Positions 7,444 to 15,570 of a DNA stretch of 59,859 nucleotides are shown here, one piece after another. Both the position numbers and the translations under genes were made by a program. Where the stretch lies: contig NZ_CACWPP010000010.1 of assembly GCF_902762735.1 (NCBI RefSeq), positions 1 to 59,859 of the forward strand, given 5' to 3'. Within the stretch, counting starts at the first letter, position 1, and every line of letters starts with the position of its first letter. The stretch comes from an uncultured Ruminococcus sp. Lineage in GTDB: Bacteria; Bacillota; Clostridia; Oscillospirales; Ruminococcaceae. The notes under the pieces were generated by a model, which was given only the letters and a program-made list of their open reading frames with translations, searched no databases and was not told the DNA's origin.

Positions 7444-8790
7444 ATGGGACTTATTATGGCAGCCATCGGCGCAGTCGGCGGTACAATGGCAGATCAGTGG
7501 AAAGAATACTTTTATTGCGAGGCACTTCCCGATGACGTGCTGATGGTAAAGGGTCAGAAGGTAGTAACAAAGCGCGGTCAGAACACTAAGGGCAATGACA
7601 ACATCATCACTGCAGGTTCGGGCATAGCTGTTGCTGACGGTCAGACCATGATAATAGTTGAGGACGGCGCTATCATCGAAGTCTGCAACCGCCCCGGCAG
7701 ATATACTTTTGAGCTGGGCACTCCCTCACTGTTCGCTGACGGCAAGCTGGGTCAGAAGATCAAGGATACTTTCAAGCAGATCGGTCAGCGTATATCCTAC
7801 GGCGGCGATCCAGGAAAGGATCAGAGAGTTTATTATTTCAACACCAAGCAGATCTCCAACAACCTGTTCGGCACACCCGAAACCGTTCCTTTCAGAGTTG
7901 TTGACTCGAAGATCGGTCTTGATATAGATGTACAGATCAAGTGCAGCGGTATGTACACTTTCCAGATAGTTGACCCGCTGCTGTTCTACACAAATATCTG
8001 CGGCAACCAGGCATATGAGTACAGAAGAGAAACCATCGCACCCAGAATGAAGGCTGAGTTCATCGACGCGCTGACACCTGCATTCTCCACCTTGTCTGAT
8101 ATGGAACTGAGACCCAACCAGATACCCGGCAAGAAGCAGGAACTCAAGAACGCTGTCAATGAGGCACTGGCTGATACCTGGGGCAAGAACATGGGTATCG
8201 AGGTCATTGAAGTCGCTATAAAGGCTCTGAACCTGCCTAAGGAAGATCAGGACATGATAAAGGAGGCTCAGCGCATAGCTATGATGCAGAACCCCACCTA
8301 TGCGGCAGCTACTATGGTAGGCGCACAGGCTGAGGCTATGAAGGCTGCTGCCAGCAACTCGGCAGGCGCTATGACAGGCTTCATGGGTATGGGTATGGCT
8401 CAGCAGGCAGGCGGCATGAACGCTCAGAACCTGTTCGCTATGGGTCAGCAGCAGCAGATGCAGCAGGCACAGCAGCAGGCTCAGCAGCAGAATGTTCAGC
8501 CTGCACTGAACCCCGCAGCAGGCAGCTGGACTTGCAGCTGCGGCACTGTCAACACCAGCAAGTTCTGCCAGAACTGCGGCTCACCAAAGCCCGCAGAGGA
8601 CAACGGCTGGACTTGCAGCTGCGGCACTGTAAATCAGGGCAAATTCTGCCAGAACTGCGGCGCTAAGAAGCCCGCAGGTGCAAAGCTGTACAAGTGCGAC
8701 AAGTGCGGCTGGACTCCCGAAGATCCTGCTCACCCGCCTAAGTTCTGCCCTGAGTGCGGCGATATTTTTGACGAGAACGACGCTAACTGA
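7444..8790 (+). CDS. SPFH-domain protein with C-terminal zinc ribbons (YdjI-like)
   Basis: The 448-residue protein has an SPFH/Band-7-like domain over about residues 30-270 (EYFYCEALPDDVLMVKGQKV, GIEVIEVAIKALNLPKEDQD). A Met/Gln-rich segment follows (GMAQQAGGMNAQNL, QQQQMQQAQQQAQ), and then three Cys4 zinc ribbons: two WTCSCGTVN...FCQNCG units and one YKCDKCGW...FCPECG. This matches the virion-core-protein-like SPFH family that includes B. subtilis YdjI, which assembles at the membrane. AAGGAGGGT precedes the ATG. Zinc-ribbon and TPM genes follow, the same partners as in ydjGHI. The Bacillus cluster is sigma-W controlled and tied to envelope stress; that role here is by analogy. Confidence 0.88.
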   Translation: MGLIMAAIGAVGGTMADQWKEYFYCEALPDDVLMVKGQKVVTKRGQNTKGNDNIITAGSGIAVADGQTMIIVEDGAIIEVCNRPGRYTFELGTPSLFADGKLGQKIKDTFKQIGQRISYGGDPGKDQRVYYFNTKQISNNLFGTPETVPFRVVDSKIGLDIDVQIKCSGMYTFQIVDPLLFYTNICGNQAYEYRRETIAPRMKAEFIDALTPAFSTLSDMELRPNQIPGKKQELKNAVNEALADTWGKNMGIEVIEVAIKALNLPKEDQDMIKEAQRIAMMQNPTYAAATMVGAQAEAMKAAASNSAGAMTGFMGMGMAQQAGGMNAQNLFAMGQQQQMQQAQQQAQQQNVQPALNPAAGSWTCSCGTVNTSKFCQNCGSPKPAEDNGWTCSCGTVNQGKFCQNCGAKKPAGAKLYKCDKCGWTPEDPAHPPKFCPECGDIFDENDAN

Positions 8791-8817
8791 TAACAGTTTT
8801 TAAGATCATTCACGCGG

Positions 8818-8850
8818 TTGCAGAGATGGGAGCATCTCTGCAATTGCTTT
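8818..8850 (+). promoter_or_regulatory. Perfect hairpin between the SPFH and zinc-ribbon genes
   Basis: TTGCAGAGATG-GGAG-CATCTCTGCAA forms an 11-bp perfect stem followed by an interrupted T tract (TTGCTTTGTTT). It could be a weak terminator or mRNA-stability element that lowers expression of the downstream genes. Confidence 0.55.
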
Positions 8851-8900
8851 GTTTGCTGACCCGCAACAGGGTAATTTAGCTTTGATTGGAGAATACTTGC

Positions 8901-9977
8901 ATGGCGGTACAAGAATATAAATGTCCTTGCTGCGCTGGAGCGATAGAATTCAACTCGCAGGTGCAGAAAATGAAATGCCCCTACTGCGACACCGAATTTG
9001 AGATGGACGCTCTGCTGGCGTATGACGAGGATCTTTCGACTGACGGCAACGATCAGCTGGACTGGAATCCCGAAGCATCTGAGTGGCAGGAGGGTGAGAC
9101 CGATCATCTGAGGGTGTACTCGTGTCAGTCCTGCGGCGGCGAGATAGTCGGGGACGAGAATATGGGTGCTACGAAATGTCCCTACTGCGACAACCCTGTG
9201 GTAATGACGGGGCAGTTTCGCGGGACGCTCAAACCCGATTATGTCATACCTTTCAAGGTGGACAAAAATGCGGCTGTCGAAGGGCTGAAAAAGCATCTGG
9301 TGGGCAAAAAGTTTTTGCCGAAAGTTTTCAAGGAACAGAACCATCTGGACGAGGTGAAGGGCATATATGTACCTTTCTGGCTGTTCGATGCTGATGCTGA
9401 CGGCGGCGTGAGATACAAGTGCAGCAGAAGCCATTCCCACACAGAGGGCAATTACAGAGTGACTGAAACAGAGTATTTCTCGGTTTACCGCGAGGGTAAG
9501 ATCGGCTTTGACAATATACCTGTTGACGGTTCGAGCAAGATGCCCGATGACCTGATGGAGTCGGTGGGACCTTTTGATTTCAGCGGTGCTGTGCCTTTTC
9601 AGACGGCTTATCTGGCAGGGTATCTGGCTGACAAGTACGATGTGAGCGCTGACAATTCCACCGCAAGGGCGAACGAACGTGCGAAAGTGAGCATTGATGA
9701 GGCTTTCAGGAACACTGTGCAGGGCTATACAAGTGTCATCAAAGAGGGCGACAATCTAAGACTGCATAACGCTAAAGCAAAGTATGCGCTGTACCCCGTG
9801 TGGGTGCTGACCACAAGCTGGAACGGCAGTACATACCTGTTCGGCATGAACGGTCAGACAGGCAAATTCGTGGGCAATCTGCCCTGCGACAAGGGACTTT
9901 ACAGAAGAAGTTTCCTGATAGCGAGCATTATCGCGGGAATAGCCATTTATGCAGTCGCATGGCTGTTTTTCAGGTAA
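8901..9977 (+). CDS. Zinc-ribbon membrane protein (YdjG-like)
   Basis: The 358-residue protein opens with two TFIIB-type zinc ribbons: YKCPCCAGAIEF...KCPYCDTEFEM near residues 6-35, and YSCQSCGGEIVG...KCPYCDNPVVM near 72-103. A mixed alpha/beta domain with PDYVIPFKVDKNAAVEGLKK and YVPFWLFDAD follows, with a C-terminal membrane helix (about 335-357, ASIIAGIAIYAVAWLFF). This arrangement matches B. subtilis YdjG-type proteins. The ATG at 8901 has GGAGA upstream; the frame extends back to a TTG at 8886. The TPM gene starts 9 bp after its stop, so the two are almost certainly cotranscribed. Confidence 0.85.
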   Translation: MAVQEYKCPCCAGAIEFNSQVQKMKCPYCDTEFEMDALLAYDEDLSTDGNDQLDWNPEASEWQEGETDHLRVYSCQSCGGEIVGDENMGATKCPYCDNPVVMTGQFRGTLKPDYVIPFKVDKNAAVEGLKKHLVGKKFLPKVFKEQNHLDEVKGIYVPFWLFDADADGGVRYKCSRSHSHTEGNYRVTETEYFSVYREGKIGFDNIPVDGSSKMPDDLMESVGPFDFSGAVPFQTAYLAGYLADKYDVSADNSTARANERAKVSIDEAFRNTVQGYTSVIKEGDNLRLHNAKAKYALYPVWVLTTSWNGSTYLFGMNGQTGKFVGNLPCDKGLYRRSFLIASIIAGIAIYAVAWLFFR

Positions 9978-9986
9978 GGGGGCGGC

Positions 9987-10844
9987 ATGATGAAGAGAGC
10001 ATTTGCAGCGCTGGCTGCGTCGGTCATGCTGCTGGGCGGGGCTGTTACAGCCTTTGCGGAAGAACAGCTGATACCTAATGAATATTATACCAAAAACACT
10101 GTTCCTGAAGAGCGTCAGAAACCTCTGCTTTACGATGCGGCTGATATTCTTTCCGACTCGGAGGAAGCAAATCTGCTTACTAAGCTGGAAAAGATAAGCG
10201 ATGAACATGATGTGGACGTTTGCATACTCACCGTTAATGCCTATGAAGGGAATGACATCGAGCTTTTTGCTGATGACTACTTCGCTTACAACGGCATGGG
10301 TCAGGGGTCTGAAAAAGACGGCTTTATGCTGATGCTTTCGATGGAGGACAGGGACTGGGCTATATGCACTCACGGTTCGGGAATAAAGATATTTACCGAT
10401 TACGGTCAGGAATATCTGATAAAGCAGATAAAGCCCGAACTTGGCAAAAACAAGTACTATGATGCTTTTGACGAATACGCCGACATCAGTGAACAGTTCA
10501 TACAGGAATGGGAAAAAGGCACACCTTACGACACTACCCACAGGGTAAAGGGCAAACTGCCGATGGTATGGGTGCTTATCTCCATCGGCGGAGGTCTGCT
10601 GATAGGGCTGATATATGCACAGTCCATCAAGGCACAGCTTACCAGCGTTTCGATGCAGCACGGGGCTGACGACTATATCAGGCAGAACAGCTTCAAACTG
10701 ACTGTCAACCGTGATACGTTCCTTTACAGGGACGTTCACCGCGAGTACATTCCGCCCGCTGAAAAAAGCGGAGGGGGCGGCGGTTCGACCACTCACAGCC
10801 ACTCTTCGGGAAGTTCATTCGGCGGAAGTCACGGAAAATTCTGA
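9987..10844 (+). CDS. TPM-domain membrane protein (YdjH/YgcG-like)
   Basis: The 285-residue protein has a signal peptide (MMKRAFAALAASVMLLGGAV...AFAEE). A TPM (Psb32/MOLO-1) domain covers about residues 45-175, with LYDAADILSDSEEANLLTKL, DVDVCILTVNAYEG and DRDWAICTHGSGIKIFTD. One membrane helix lies near 190-212, and the Gly/Ser/His tail ends SSGSSFGGSHGKF. TPM domains have been linked to phosphatase activity and membrane-complex maintenance. Either of two adjacent ATGs (9987, 9990) could start it after the AAGGGGGCGG site. It closes the SPFH/zinc-ribbon cluster and is followed by a strong terminator. Confidence 0.88.
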   Translation: MMKRAFAALAASVMLLGGAVTAFAEEQLIPNEYYTKNTVPEERQKPLLYDAADILSDSEEANLLTKLEKISDEHDVDVCILTVNAYEGNDIELFADDYFAYNGMGQGSEKDGFMLMLSMEDRDWAICTHGSGIKIFTDYGQEYLIKQIKPELGKNKYYDAFDEYADISEQFIQEWEKGTPYDTTHRVKGKLPMVWVLISIGGGLLIGLIYAQSIKAQLTSVSMQHGADDYIRQNSFKLTVNRDTFLYRDVHREYIPPAEKSGGGGGSTTHSHSSGSSFGGSHGKF

Positions 10845-10854
10845 TAAAAAAACG

Positions 10855-10888
10855 GTCGGAGGACAATGCGTTCTCCGACTATTTTTTA
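10855..10888 (+). terminator. Terminator of the SPFH/TPM cluster
   Basis: GTCGGAG pairs with CTCCGAC and is followed by TATTTTTT. It also separates the convergent DUF3169 gene. Confidence 0.8.
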
Positions 10889-10902
10889 TGGCTGTTATGT
10901 CA

Positions 10903-11652
10903 TTATTTGCGGCGCTCCAGCTTTTCGGCGGTGTTTATGTAAGCGATATTCAACGTAAGCCAGATGATACCAACGCTTATCATCGGCATTATGCCTGTCC
11001 TGAATATCAGCTGAATCAGCGCTGCCGCCATCCAGACGATAAGGCATGCATTATTGCCCTTGCGGAAAGCATCGTAGCCCGCACGCCAGATCATCTGTTT
11101 CTGGGCTTCGTCACAGCTTTCCATCCATTTATCATGGAATTTAGGGTCAAAGACTGAACCCTGCTTTTCGGGGTTGAGTTTTTTCTCCAGTGTGACCAGC
11201 TTTTCTGTAAGCACCATCTGCCATACCGCGCCCACCAGGAACACCACTGTGAGTACGATCATGTACCACTTTTTCGACTCCATCAGAAAATAGGCTGAAC
11301 AGGAAAAAAGCACCAGATTTAATATCTGCGTGACCGATACCAGTTTCATCGGGGCATTCAGCTGTTCCTCGATGTCGTCGATGAAGTCTTCGTCCTCACC
11401 GTCCCATTTGGCGGCGGCTTTGTTAAGGCAATAATACTGCCCTGCGGCGCATATCAGCGGCACTGTCGTGAACAGCAGGTGCGCCGCCCCCAGCAGTAAG
11501 CCTGCGGCTTCATTATCGACTTTTTTCAGCAGTGCGGGAAGATCCACACCTTTTGTGCCTTTGCCCAGCAGTCTGCCCATAACATACCCCAGTGCAAACA
11601 TCACCAGCACGACTGCCAGCGCTTTAAGCAGCAGTTTCACGTTTTTACTCAT
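10903..11652 (-). CDS. DUF3169-like membrane protein
   Basis: The 249-residue integral membrane protein has about six hydrophobic segments, for example LLLKALAVVLVMFALGYVMG, LLGAAHLLFTTVPLICAAG, IVLTVVFLVGAVWQMVL and PMISVGIIWLTLNIAYINTA. The layout and the adjacent XRE regulator fit the DUF3169 family, whose function is unknown. The ATG at 11652 overlaps the stop of the upstream XRE gene (11645) by 8 bp, with GAGGAG just before it, so translation is probably coupled. It is the last gene of a three-gene operon that starts at the operator-rich promoter near 12.58 kb. Confidence 0.7.
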   Translation of the reverse strand: MSKNVKLLLKALAVVLVMFALGYVMGRLLGKGTKGVDLPALLKKVDNEAAGLLLGAAHLLFTTVPLICAAGQYYCLNKAAAKWDGEDEDFIDDIEEQLNAPMKLVSVTQILNLVLFSCSAYFLMESKKWYMIVLTVVFLVGAVWQMVLTEKLVTLEKKLNPEKQGSVFDPKFHDKWMESCDEAQKQMIWRAGYDAFRKGNNACLIVWMAAALIQLIFRTGIMPMISVGIIWLTLNIAYINTAEKLERRK

Positions 11653-11857
11653 TGTTCTCCTCCTCATACTCAAATATATCTTCTACCTTTACATTACATA
11701 TTTTGGCAAGTTTCAGCGCCAGCGTCACTGAGGGGGAATAGTCTCCCCTCTCTATCTGACTGATGGTCTGCCGTGAAGTGCCTGCCAGCTTGCCCATTTC
11801 AGCCTGATTAACGCCAAGACGGGCACGCATTTCCTTTAGGTGGTTTTTTAGCGGCAT
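11645..11857 (-). CDS. XRE-family transcriptional regulator
   Basis: The 70-residue protein is a single Cro/CI-type helix-turn-helix domain: MRARLGVNQAEMGKLAGTSR, QTISQIERGDYSPSVTLALK, LAKICNVKVEDIFEYEE. It is the short YozG-like type that usually sits beside a membrane protein gene. It lies between a hypothetical membrane-protein gene (21 bp upstream) and the DUF3169 gene (8-bp overlap). The operon promoter carries two perfect TGACAA-N6-TTGTCA palindromes, so autorepression by this protein is the simplest reading, though not shown. Confidence 0.9.
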   Translation of the reverse strand: MPLKNHLKEMRARLGVNQAEMGKLAGTSRQTISQIERGDYSPSVTLALKLAKICNVKVEDIFEYEEENNE

Positions 11858-11878
11858 ATCAGCGCACCTCTCTATGTG

Positions 11879-12475
11879 CTATATCTTTTCTTTATACGAG
11901 TCGGCATTTTCTTTCTTTTTTGTGCCGAATGTGAAAGAGAACTTATCACGGCAGAACATCACGCCCAGCGCCAGTGCTATAAGGCAGAGGCACACAGCCA
12001 AATTGTCGATGCTGCGCCCTATCATCACGCCAAAGATCAAAAACAAGATGTTTTCGGTGCTGAATTTGCTCTCCATCTCTTTTTCGAGGTCCTCTGCGGT
12101 AACGACTTCACCCTCCCACTCGATGGAGTGTACACCTGTGAACAGAAGCATATCTTTAAGTTCAGCACGGAGTACCTTGACGAACTCGGCTTCGATATTA
12201 TCTATATCCTCAGTGCCCTCAGACCTGTATTTCGCCCTGAAAACAAGGCGCTTGTGCTTGCCCTCAGGCTCTGGCACTTTCTCGAAGCAGTAGGCGCACA
12301 CACACTCCTTCTGCTTGTTTTTCAGCCCGTAGACAACGCCGTGACTTGCAAGGCAGGCAAGAGCGGTCTGCCTTATCTCATCAGCATCGCCCGTCAGCCT
12401 TGATGTGAATTCAGGCTTGTTTATCCTGCGCTTGCTTGCTGTAAATATCTCGTTTCCTGTAATAGTTCCAAACAT
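11879..12475 (-). CDS. Hypothetical membrane-anchored protein, first gene of the XRE operon
   Basis: The 198-residue protein is of unknown function. The soluble N-terminal part includes a Cys pair (CVCAYCFEKV), a beta-rich stretch (KRLVFRAKYRSEGTEDID) and SIEWEGEVVTAEDLEKEM. Near the C-terminus are two adjoining hydrophobic segments (ILFLIFGVMIGRSIDNLAV and LCLIALALGVMF), followed by a lysine-rich tail. The ATG at 12475 follows AGGAAGGAAG. It leads the operon with the XRE regulator and the DUF3169 protein and is therefore directly under the palindromic operators. Confidence 0.7.
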   Translation of the reverse strand: MFGTITGNEIFTASKRRINKPEFTSRLTGDADEIRQTALACLASHGVVYGLKNKQKECVCAYCFEKVPEPEGKHKRLVFRAKYRSEGTEDIDNIEAEFVKVLRAELKDMLLFTGVHSIEWEGEVVTAEDLEKEMESKFSTENILFLIFGVMIGRSIDNLAVCLCLIALALGVMFCRDKFSFTFGTKKKENADSYKEKI

Positions 12476-12492
12476 AATGGTCTTCCTTCCTC

Positions 12493-12588
12493 TTGACAAT
12501 TATCGTTTTCGTTTTGACAACTTTGCTTTTCTTTTTGACAACTATCCTTGTCATGGTTGTATTATACCACTGACAACTTTCCTTGTCA
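12493..12588. promoter_or_regulatory. Operator array upstream of the XRE operon
   Basis: Two perfect palindromes, TGACAA-CTATCC-TTGTCA (12536-12553) and TGACAA-CTTTCC-TTGTCA (12571-12588), flank the -10 box of the operon promoter. Two more TGACAA half-sites lie at 12493 and 12515, spaced 22 and 21 bp, about two helical turns. The spacing suggests cooperative binding by one regulator, most simply the XRE protein of the operon. Confidence 0.75.
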
Positions 12589-12589
12589 A
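12561..12589 (-). promoter_or_regulatory. Promoter of the XRE operon
   Basis: On the minus strand, TTGACA and TATAAT are both perfect hexamers with 17 bp between them. The -35 overlaps one palindromic operator and the start region runs into the other. Confidence 0.88.
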
Positions 12590-12687
12590 GAGGGTATGAC
12601 AGTTTTTCAGTTTTTTGGTGATCTGCACAAAAACTGCACCTCAAAATTATTAACAAAGTGGAAATTTGCACGAACGAGCTAATTTAC

Positions 12688-12716
12688 TTGACGATGGGTG
12701 AATTTTGTGGTAGAAT
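12688..12716 (+). promoter_or_regulatory. Promoter of the AraC-family gene
   Basis: TTGACG and TAGAAT are separated by 17 bp, about 36 bp before the ATG. Confidence 0.7.
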
Positions 12717-12751
12717 AAATATAACAATATTAACCTCAGGAGGTTACGCAG

Positions 12752-13570
12752 ATGTTCTTTGACGATTACCCCATAGTAGGCACAGAAACGCGCCTTCCGA
12801 TATACATAATCACCATCGGGCAGAACGAGTATCAATCTCACGTGAGCAGACCCGAAGGTTTCAGATACCCGCAGATAATCTACTGCACCAAAGGCAGCGG
12901 CATGCTGAACGTGGGCGGCGCGAGCTATCGCATATCGCCTAACATGGGCTTTTTCCTGCCTGCCGATGTACCGCACGAATACTACACCACAGGTGATGAA
13001 TGGGACACCCACTGGATAACTGCGGGCGGTTACGCTTATGACAGGATGCTCAAAGAATTCGGCATGACTGAGGCGAAAGTCTTTAAGCTGAGCGAGATGG
13101 ACGTGCTGGAAAGCAATTTTATGAAGATGCATGAGGCGCTGAGCAGTGACACGATATTCGGGAATTACAGGGCATCGGGCATGCTGTACAATTTTCTGAT
13201 AGACTTTTACAGGGTGCTGACGGGCGAGTATGAGAGCAGTGAGCCTTCGGGACCGCTGGTAAAGGCGATAGACTACATCAACCACAACTACCCCGAAAAG
13301 ATAACTCTCGAACAGCTGTGTGACGCTTCGGGGGTGAGCAAGCAGCATCTTTGCAGGCTTTTCCGCAAATCCCTTGACTGCCGCCCCACCGAATATGTGG
13401 CAAAACGCCGCATACGCGAAGCGAAAACGCTCCTTGCGAACACGGACAAAGCCATTGAGCAGATAGCGGTGGAAACGGGCTTCTGCACCCCGGGGTATCT
13501 GTGCGAGCTTTTCAAGCGTTATGAGGAGATAACTCCCGGTGAGTACCGCAAGGAGTTCACCAGAGACTGA
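12752..13570 (+). CDS. AraC-family transcriptional regulator with cupin domain
   Basis: The 272-residue protein has an N-terminal sugar-binding cupin-like domain (IIYCTKGSGMLNVGGASYRI, LPADVPHEYYTTGDEWDTHW). Two C-terminal helix-turn-helix motifs lie at about residues 170-268 (ITLEQLCDASGVSKQHLCRL and IEQIAVETGFCTPGYLCELF, ending ITPGEYRKEF). Such regulators usually control carbohydrate use. AGGAGG lies 10 bp before the ATG, and a near-consensus promoter is close upstream. No sugar-use gene adjoins it; a truncated R1 element follows directly. Confidence 0.93.
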   Translation: MFFDDYPIVGTETRLPIYIITIGQNEYQSHVSRPEGFRYPQIIYCTKGSGMLNVGGASYRISPNMGFFLPADVPHEYYTTGDEWDTHWITAGGYAYDRMLKEFGMTEAKVFKLSEMDVLESNFMKMHEALSSDTIFGNYRASGMLYNFLIDFYRVLTGEYESSEPSGPLVKAIDYINHNYPEKITLEQLCDASGVSKQHLCRLFRKSLDCRPTEYVAKRRIREAKTLLANTDKAIEQIAVETGFCTPGYLCELFKRYEEITPGEYRKEFTRD

Positions 13571-13602
13571 GAAAACGTGCTGTGAAGGTATTATTTGATT
13601 TT

Positions 13603-13717
13603 ATGACTATCCCTTTAGCACACCAACTAAAAATGCGGTAAACAAAAGGATAATTGAGCATTGTATATCTTTCCCCCGCCTGCGGCGGGGGAAAGATATA
13701 CGCCAAGAACCTTAAGT
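13603..13717 (+). mobile_element. R1 element, copy B, right end missing
   Basis: It begins ATGACTATCCCTTTAGCACA. Its central hairpin (13663-13701) has perfect 18-bp arms around TGC. The match stops at CCAAGAACCTTAAG, and the right terminal repeat is absent. Confidence 0.8.
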
Positions 13718-14056
13718 GATTTTGATGACACGCTGTTCGTGTCCGTAAAGAACTTTAAGAGCGGATCTGCGCTCCCCTTTCTGCTGAGGATAAATTACAG
13801 TGAAAGGCTGCGGGCGCTGTTGGACTTATGCGGCGCATACGCGGGCTGTTATGCTGTCACGGCGCAAGGCTTGACAGTACGCAGAAGTACAGGCGTGTCA
13901 CGCTGAGGGAATGCCCTCGAAATATCCCGAAGAATACCGCATAGACCTGCATTATTTCTGCGGCGCATAAATGGCAGGGCGGTGTTCACCAATAGCGCGC
14001 GGGACGATGATCGCGCTGAAAAAGATCGGGCGAAAGAATAATAACAGCTGATGATA
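13718..14056. other. Stretch without a recognisable gene
   Basis: Between the truncated R1 copy and the terminator I see only short open frames. A 60-codon frame on the plus strand reads SALPFLLRINYSERLRALLD and stops at about 13906. The GC content and codon-like texture suggest the decayed end of a former gene, but I recognise no family. Confidence 0.35.
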
Positions 14057-14060
14057 AATG

Positions 14061-14086
14061 GGAGAGCTTTGCGCTCTCCTTTTTTA
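14061..14086 (+). terminator. Intrinsic terminator
   Basis: GGAGAGC-TTT-GCGCTCTCC is followed by six T. No intact plus-strand gene ends here, which fits decay of a former gene in the preceding stretch. Confidence 0.7.
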
Positions 14087-14101
14087 GTGGGAAAATGGCG
14101 C

Positions 14102-14133
14102 AAAAAATCCCCCGAAAGACGAGCTTTCGAGGG
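14102..14133 (-). terminator. Terminator of the NSS transporter gene
   Basis: On the minus strand, CCCTCGAAAG pairs with CTTTCGGGGG and is followed by ATTTTTTG. Confidence 0.75.
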
Positions 14134-14143
14134 ATAATTCATA

Positions 14144-15544
14144 TCATTTCTTTGAAAACAGACCAAACGAGCCGAGCAGAAGTATGAACAGCAGTACAGG
14201 TTCGATTATCTTTATCATCACTATGTACATGCCGCGTCTGCCGAATTTTTCGCCGTTTTTAGTGGCTTCGTCGATGATGGTCTTTGGCTTTGCTATCCAG
14301 CCGATAAGTATGCAGGTGCTTATTGCCACAACAGGCATGAGGATATTGTTGCTGATATAGTCGAAAATATCAAGTATCTGTGCGCTGTTGCCGTTGGGGA
14401 GCTTAATATCGAAATAGAATATATTATAGCCCATACAGATGATGACACCCAGCACCAGTGCGGCTGCCGACTCGATAACAACGGCTTTCGTCCTTGACCA
14501 CTTGAACTTATCCATAAGACCCGAAACTACGGCTTCCAGTATGGACATGGAGCTTGTCAGCGCCGCGAACAGCACCATCAGGAAGAATGCCGCGCCTATC
14601 CAGTTGCCGACAGGTCCCATAGCATTGAAAACCTTAGGCAGTGCCACGAACATCAGTCCCGGACCTGCATTGGAAAGACCGTCTTTTCCCAGAAAAGCGA
14701 AAACCGATGGGATTATCATTACGCCTGCGAGAAATGCCACCAGCGTATCGAATATCTCGATGCGGTTGACCGACTTCATCAGGTTGTCGTCATCGCGGAA
14801 ATATGAGCCGTATGTTACCATTATGCCCATCGCCACGCTTATGCTGTAAAACAGCTGTCCCATCGCATCAAGCACTACCATGAAAAATTCTTTCACGCCC
14901 ATGCCGTCGATATTTGGCACAACAAATATCTTAAATCCCTCAAGACCCGTCCTGCCGTCATCGCCTTTAAGGGTCAGCGAGAAGATCGCTATGCCGATTA
15001 TAGCCAGCAGAAGCAGCGGCATAAGCACTTTGCTGAGCGCCTCTATGCCCTTGTTTACGCCATTGTAGATAACAAAAGCCGTCGCCGCAAGGAAGATGAC
15101 ATCGAACACGATGGGTGATATGGGTGCGGTGATGAAATTGCCGAAATAGCTGTCATCAGCCGCCTTTGCACCGCCGCCCGCCGCGAAAACTGTGAAATAT
15201 TTAAGCACCCAGCCGCCTATTATGCAGTAATAGGGCAGTATCATAAATGGGACTATCTCAGCGAAAACGCCTATCCAGCCCGACTTTTTGTGAAGTGCGC
15301 CGTAGGCTGTCAGACAGCCCTGCTTTGTCTTTCTGCCGAGAGAAACTTCTGTTACCAGCAGTGTGAAGCCGAAGGTCACCGCCAGCACCAGATAAACGAC
15401 CAGAAAAATGCCGCCGCCGTTTTTTGCCGCAAGGTAGGGGAAACGCCAGATATTTCCCAGACCCACCGCCGAACCTGCCGCCGCAAGCACGAAACCCAGT
15501 GAGCTTGAAAAGGAATTGCGCTTTTCCGTTTTTGTCTTTTCCAT
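14144..15544 (-). CDS. Sodium-dependent neurotransmitter-type (NSS/SNF) transporter
   Basis: The 466-residue protein imports an amino acid or similar solute with Na+. The N-terminus carries the family hallmark SLGFVLAAAGSAVGLGNIWR followed by FPYLAAKNGGG, and hydrophobic helices cover the rest. Bacterial NSS proteins such as LeuT and MhsT bind substrate at this unwound first helix. The ATG at 15544 has AGGAGAG upstream. Its promoter lies near 15.81 kb, beyond a full R1 element, so the R1 hairpin would be transcribed in the 5' leader. Substrate cannot be told from sequence alone. Confidence 0.93.
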   Translation of the reverse strand: MEKTKTEKRNSFSSSLGFVLAAAGSAVGLGNIWRFPYLAAKNGGGIFLVVYLVLAVTFGFTLLVTEVSLGRKTKQGCLTAYGALHKKSGWIGVFAEIVPFMILPYYCIIGGWVLKYFTVFAAGGGAKAADDSYFGNFITAPISPIVFDVIFLAATAFVIYNGVNKGIEALSKVLMPLLLLAIIGIAIFSLTLKGDDGRTGLEGFKIFVVPNIDGMGVKEFFMVVLDAMGQLFYSISVAMGIMVTYGSYFRDDDNLMKSVNRIEIFDTLVAFLAGVMIIPSVFAFLGKDGLSNAGPGLMFVALPKVFNAMGPVGNWIGAAFFLMVLFAALTSSMSILEAVVSGLMDKFKWSRTKAVVIESAAALVLGVIICMGYNIFYFDIKLPNGNSAQILDIFDYISNNILMPVVAISTCILIGWIAKPKTIIDEATKNGEKFGRRGMYIVMIKIIEPVLLFILLLGSFGLFSKK

Positions 15545-15570
15545 TTTCTTAACTCTCCTAAAAAAAATTG

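Noticed and set aside
9756..10802. 348-codon minus-strand frame opposite the TPM gene
   Set aside because: It overlaps two well-supported plus-strand genes and has no start signal or domain.
13661..13906. 81-codon frame beginning inside R1 copy B
   Set aside because: It begins in the element hairpin, lacks a ribosome site and matches nothing I recognise; at most a gene remnant.
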